A stretch of DNA of 64,000 nucleotides, taken from positions 124,001 through 188,000 of the forward strand of contig NZ_CP129104.1 of NCBI RefSeq assembly GCF_030406605.1, given 5' to 3'. This DNA comes from Curtobacterium sp. 458. Lineage in GTDB: Bacteria > Actinomycetota > Actinomycetes > Actinomycetales > Microbacteriaceae. Positions 63,208 to 64,000 of this stretch are shown here, piece by piece. Position numbers and translations under genes: made by a program. A model generated the notes under the pieces. The model did no database searches. It saw nothing but the letters and a program-made list of their open reading frames with translations, and was not told the DNA's origin. Numbering within the stretch: the first letter of the stretch is position 1; every line of letters starts with the position of its first letter.

Positions 63208-64000
63208 TCAGCCGGCCGTGCCCTTCGCGGCCGTCGGCTGCTCGTCACTGCCCGGCTCCGGGACGTCGTTCCGGTGCCGCTTGCGCCACTTCCGCTCGCG
63301 CTTCTCCTTCGCGTTCGCGTCGTGGTTCCGCCGTTGCGCCTCGAGCACGTGGTCCGAGTCCATGCCCCGCCACTTGCCACTGGCGATCGTCGTCACCATC
63401 GAGTTCACGGTCGCGATGAGCGGGACGGCGAAGAACGCACCTGCGATGCCCGCGAGACCCGACGCCGCGGTGACGCCGAGGACGACGGCCAGCGGGTGCA
63501 CCTTCACGGCGTTGCCCATGACGAGCGGCTGGAGGATGTGTCCCTCGATCTGCTGCACCGCGAGGACGACGAGGAGCATCCAGACCGCTGCGACCCACCC
63601 GTTGAAGAGCAGCGCGACGATGACGGCGAGGATGCCGGTCACGATCGCACCGACGACGGGGATGAACGCGCCGAGGAAGACGAACACCGCGATCGGGACG
63701 ACGAGCGGCAGCTGCAGGACGGCGGCACCGATACCGATGCCGACCGCGTCGACGAACGCCACGAAGATCTGCACCTTCACGAAGCTCGTGAGGGTCGTCC
63801 AGCCGGCGACCCCCGCGCCGTCGATCGCCGAGCGGGCCTTCTTCGGGAAGATCCGTACGACCCAACGCCAGACGTTCTTGCCGTCGATGAGCAGGAAGAT
63901 CACCGTGAAGATGACGACGAACAGGCCGGTCAGCACGTGGGTGAGGGACGAGCCGACGCTCGCGGCCCCGGACAGGATCGACCCGGAGTTGTCCTGCAGC
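63208..64000 (-). CDS. AI-2E family transporter, partial at right edge
   Basis: The C-terminal 264 residues of a membrane protein of the AI-2 exporter superfamily (UPF0118/YdiK-like). Visible are several helices and the family signature with PVVGAIVTGILAVIVALLFN and EGHILQPLVMGNAVKVHPLAV, then a charged, lysine/arginine-rich cytoplasmic tail. The frame is open to the window edge, so the N-terminal helices are missing. The real substrate of this family is often not AI-2. A 65-bp gap separates it from ilvA. Confidence 0.9.
   Translation of the reverse strand, partial: LQDNSGSILSGAASVGSSLTHVLTGLFVVIFTVIFLLIDGKNVWRWVVRIFPKKARSAIDGAGVAGWTTLTSFVKVQIFVAFVDAVGIGIGAAVLQLPLVVPIAVFVFLGAFIPVVGAIVTGILAVIVALLFNGWVAAVWMLLVVLAVQQIEGHILQPLVMGNAVKVHPLAVVLGVTAASGLAGIAGAFFAVPLIATVNSMVTTIASGKWRGMDSDHVLEAQRRNHDANAKEKRERKWRKRHRNDVPEPGSDEQPTAAKGTAG

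Overview
This 64 kb window comes from a high-GC Gram-positive actinobacterium. The best fit is the family Microbacteriaceae, probably Curtobacterium or a close relative. The evidence is about 70% GC with strongly GC-biased third codon positions, a mycothiol conjugate amidase (mycothiol is specific to Actinomycetota), small actinobacterial families (DUF4245-, DUF4307- and DUF6264-like, FBP), and many genes that start directly behind a TANNNT -10 box, as leaderless actinobacterial transcripts do. The genus is inferred from protein character and is not proven. I see no rRNA, tRNA, CRISPR array, transposase or prophage.

Layout. 0-5.6 kb: a peptide ABC importer (substrate-binding lipoprotein and permease, cut by the left edge) and an S9 peptidase. 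5.6-10.4 kb: the glycine cleavage operon gcvT-gcvH-gcvP behind a tandem glycine riboswitch. 10.4-20.4 kb: single-gene units, namely a BlaI/M56 regulator-protease pair, an FBP zinc protein, two alpha/beta hydrolases, MmyB-like and LysR regulators, two GNAT acetyltransferases, a MalY-like C-S lyase, a PEP-mutase-family enzyme and an HD-domain protein. 20.4-25.3 kb: an accessory patch of small, mostly unrecognised genes, including a long hairpin-rich leader, a DUF2335 membrane protein, an operon of an unknown protein with an XRE-nucleotidyltransferase fusion, a Nudix hydrolase and a small membrane protein flanked by copies of the ychF 3' end. 25.3-29.1 kb: ychF, a Bcr/CflA efflux pump divergent from its MarR regulator, and a DEDD exonuclease.

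29.1-42.2 kb is the metabolic centrepiece. It holds a ten-gene myo-inositol catabolic operon, all on the minus strand and tightly packed: iolC, a Cgl0158-type barrel protein, iolA, iolB, iolD, iolE, iolG, an iolH-like isomerase, a transaldolase and a second Gfo/Idh dehydrogenase. Next to it are a GntR regulator and a Pro-1 tautomerase. The operon, tautomerase and regulator promoters all carry sites close to the corynebacterial IolR box. Inositol would be oxidised (IolG), dehydrated (IolE), ring-opened (IolD), isomerised (IolB), phosphorylated (IolC), cleaved by one of the aldolase candidates, and finished by IolA. No inositol transporter is in the window.

42.3-64 kb is housekeeping: rmuC, glpX, fbaA, an M18 aminopeptidase, ispH with a DUF6264-like gene, xseA/xseB, a DUF4245 protein, carbonic anhydrase, fumC, a PIN-PhoH ATPase, a class V aminotransferase, uppS, a hemolysin III protein, mca with a small membrane protein, a DUF4307 protein, greA (with a terminator-like hairpin in its leader), a hypothetical gene, ilvA and an AI-2E-family exporter cut by the right edge. 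A family of short intergenic palindromes built on GGCCTGGAGGCRCGG recurs through the window, and several copies form terminators.
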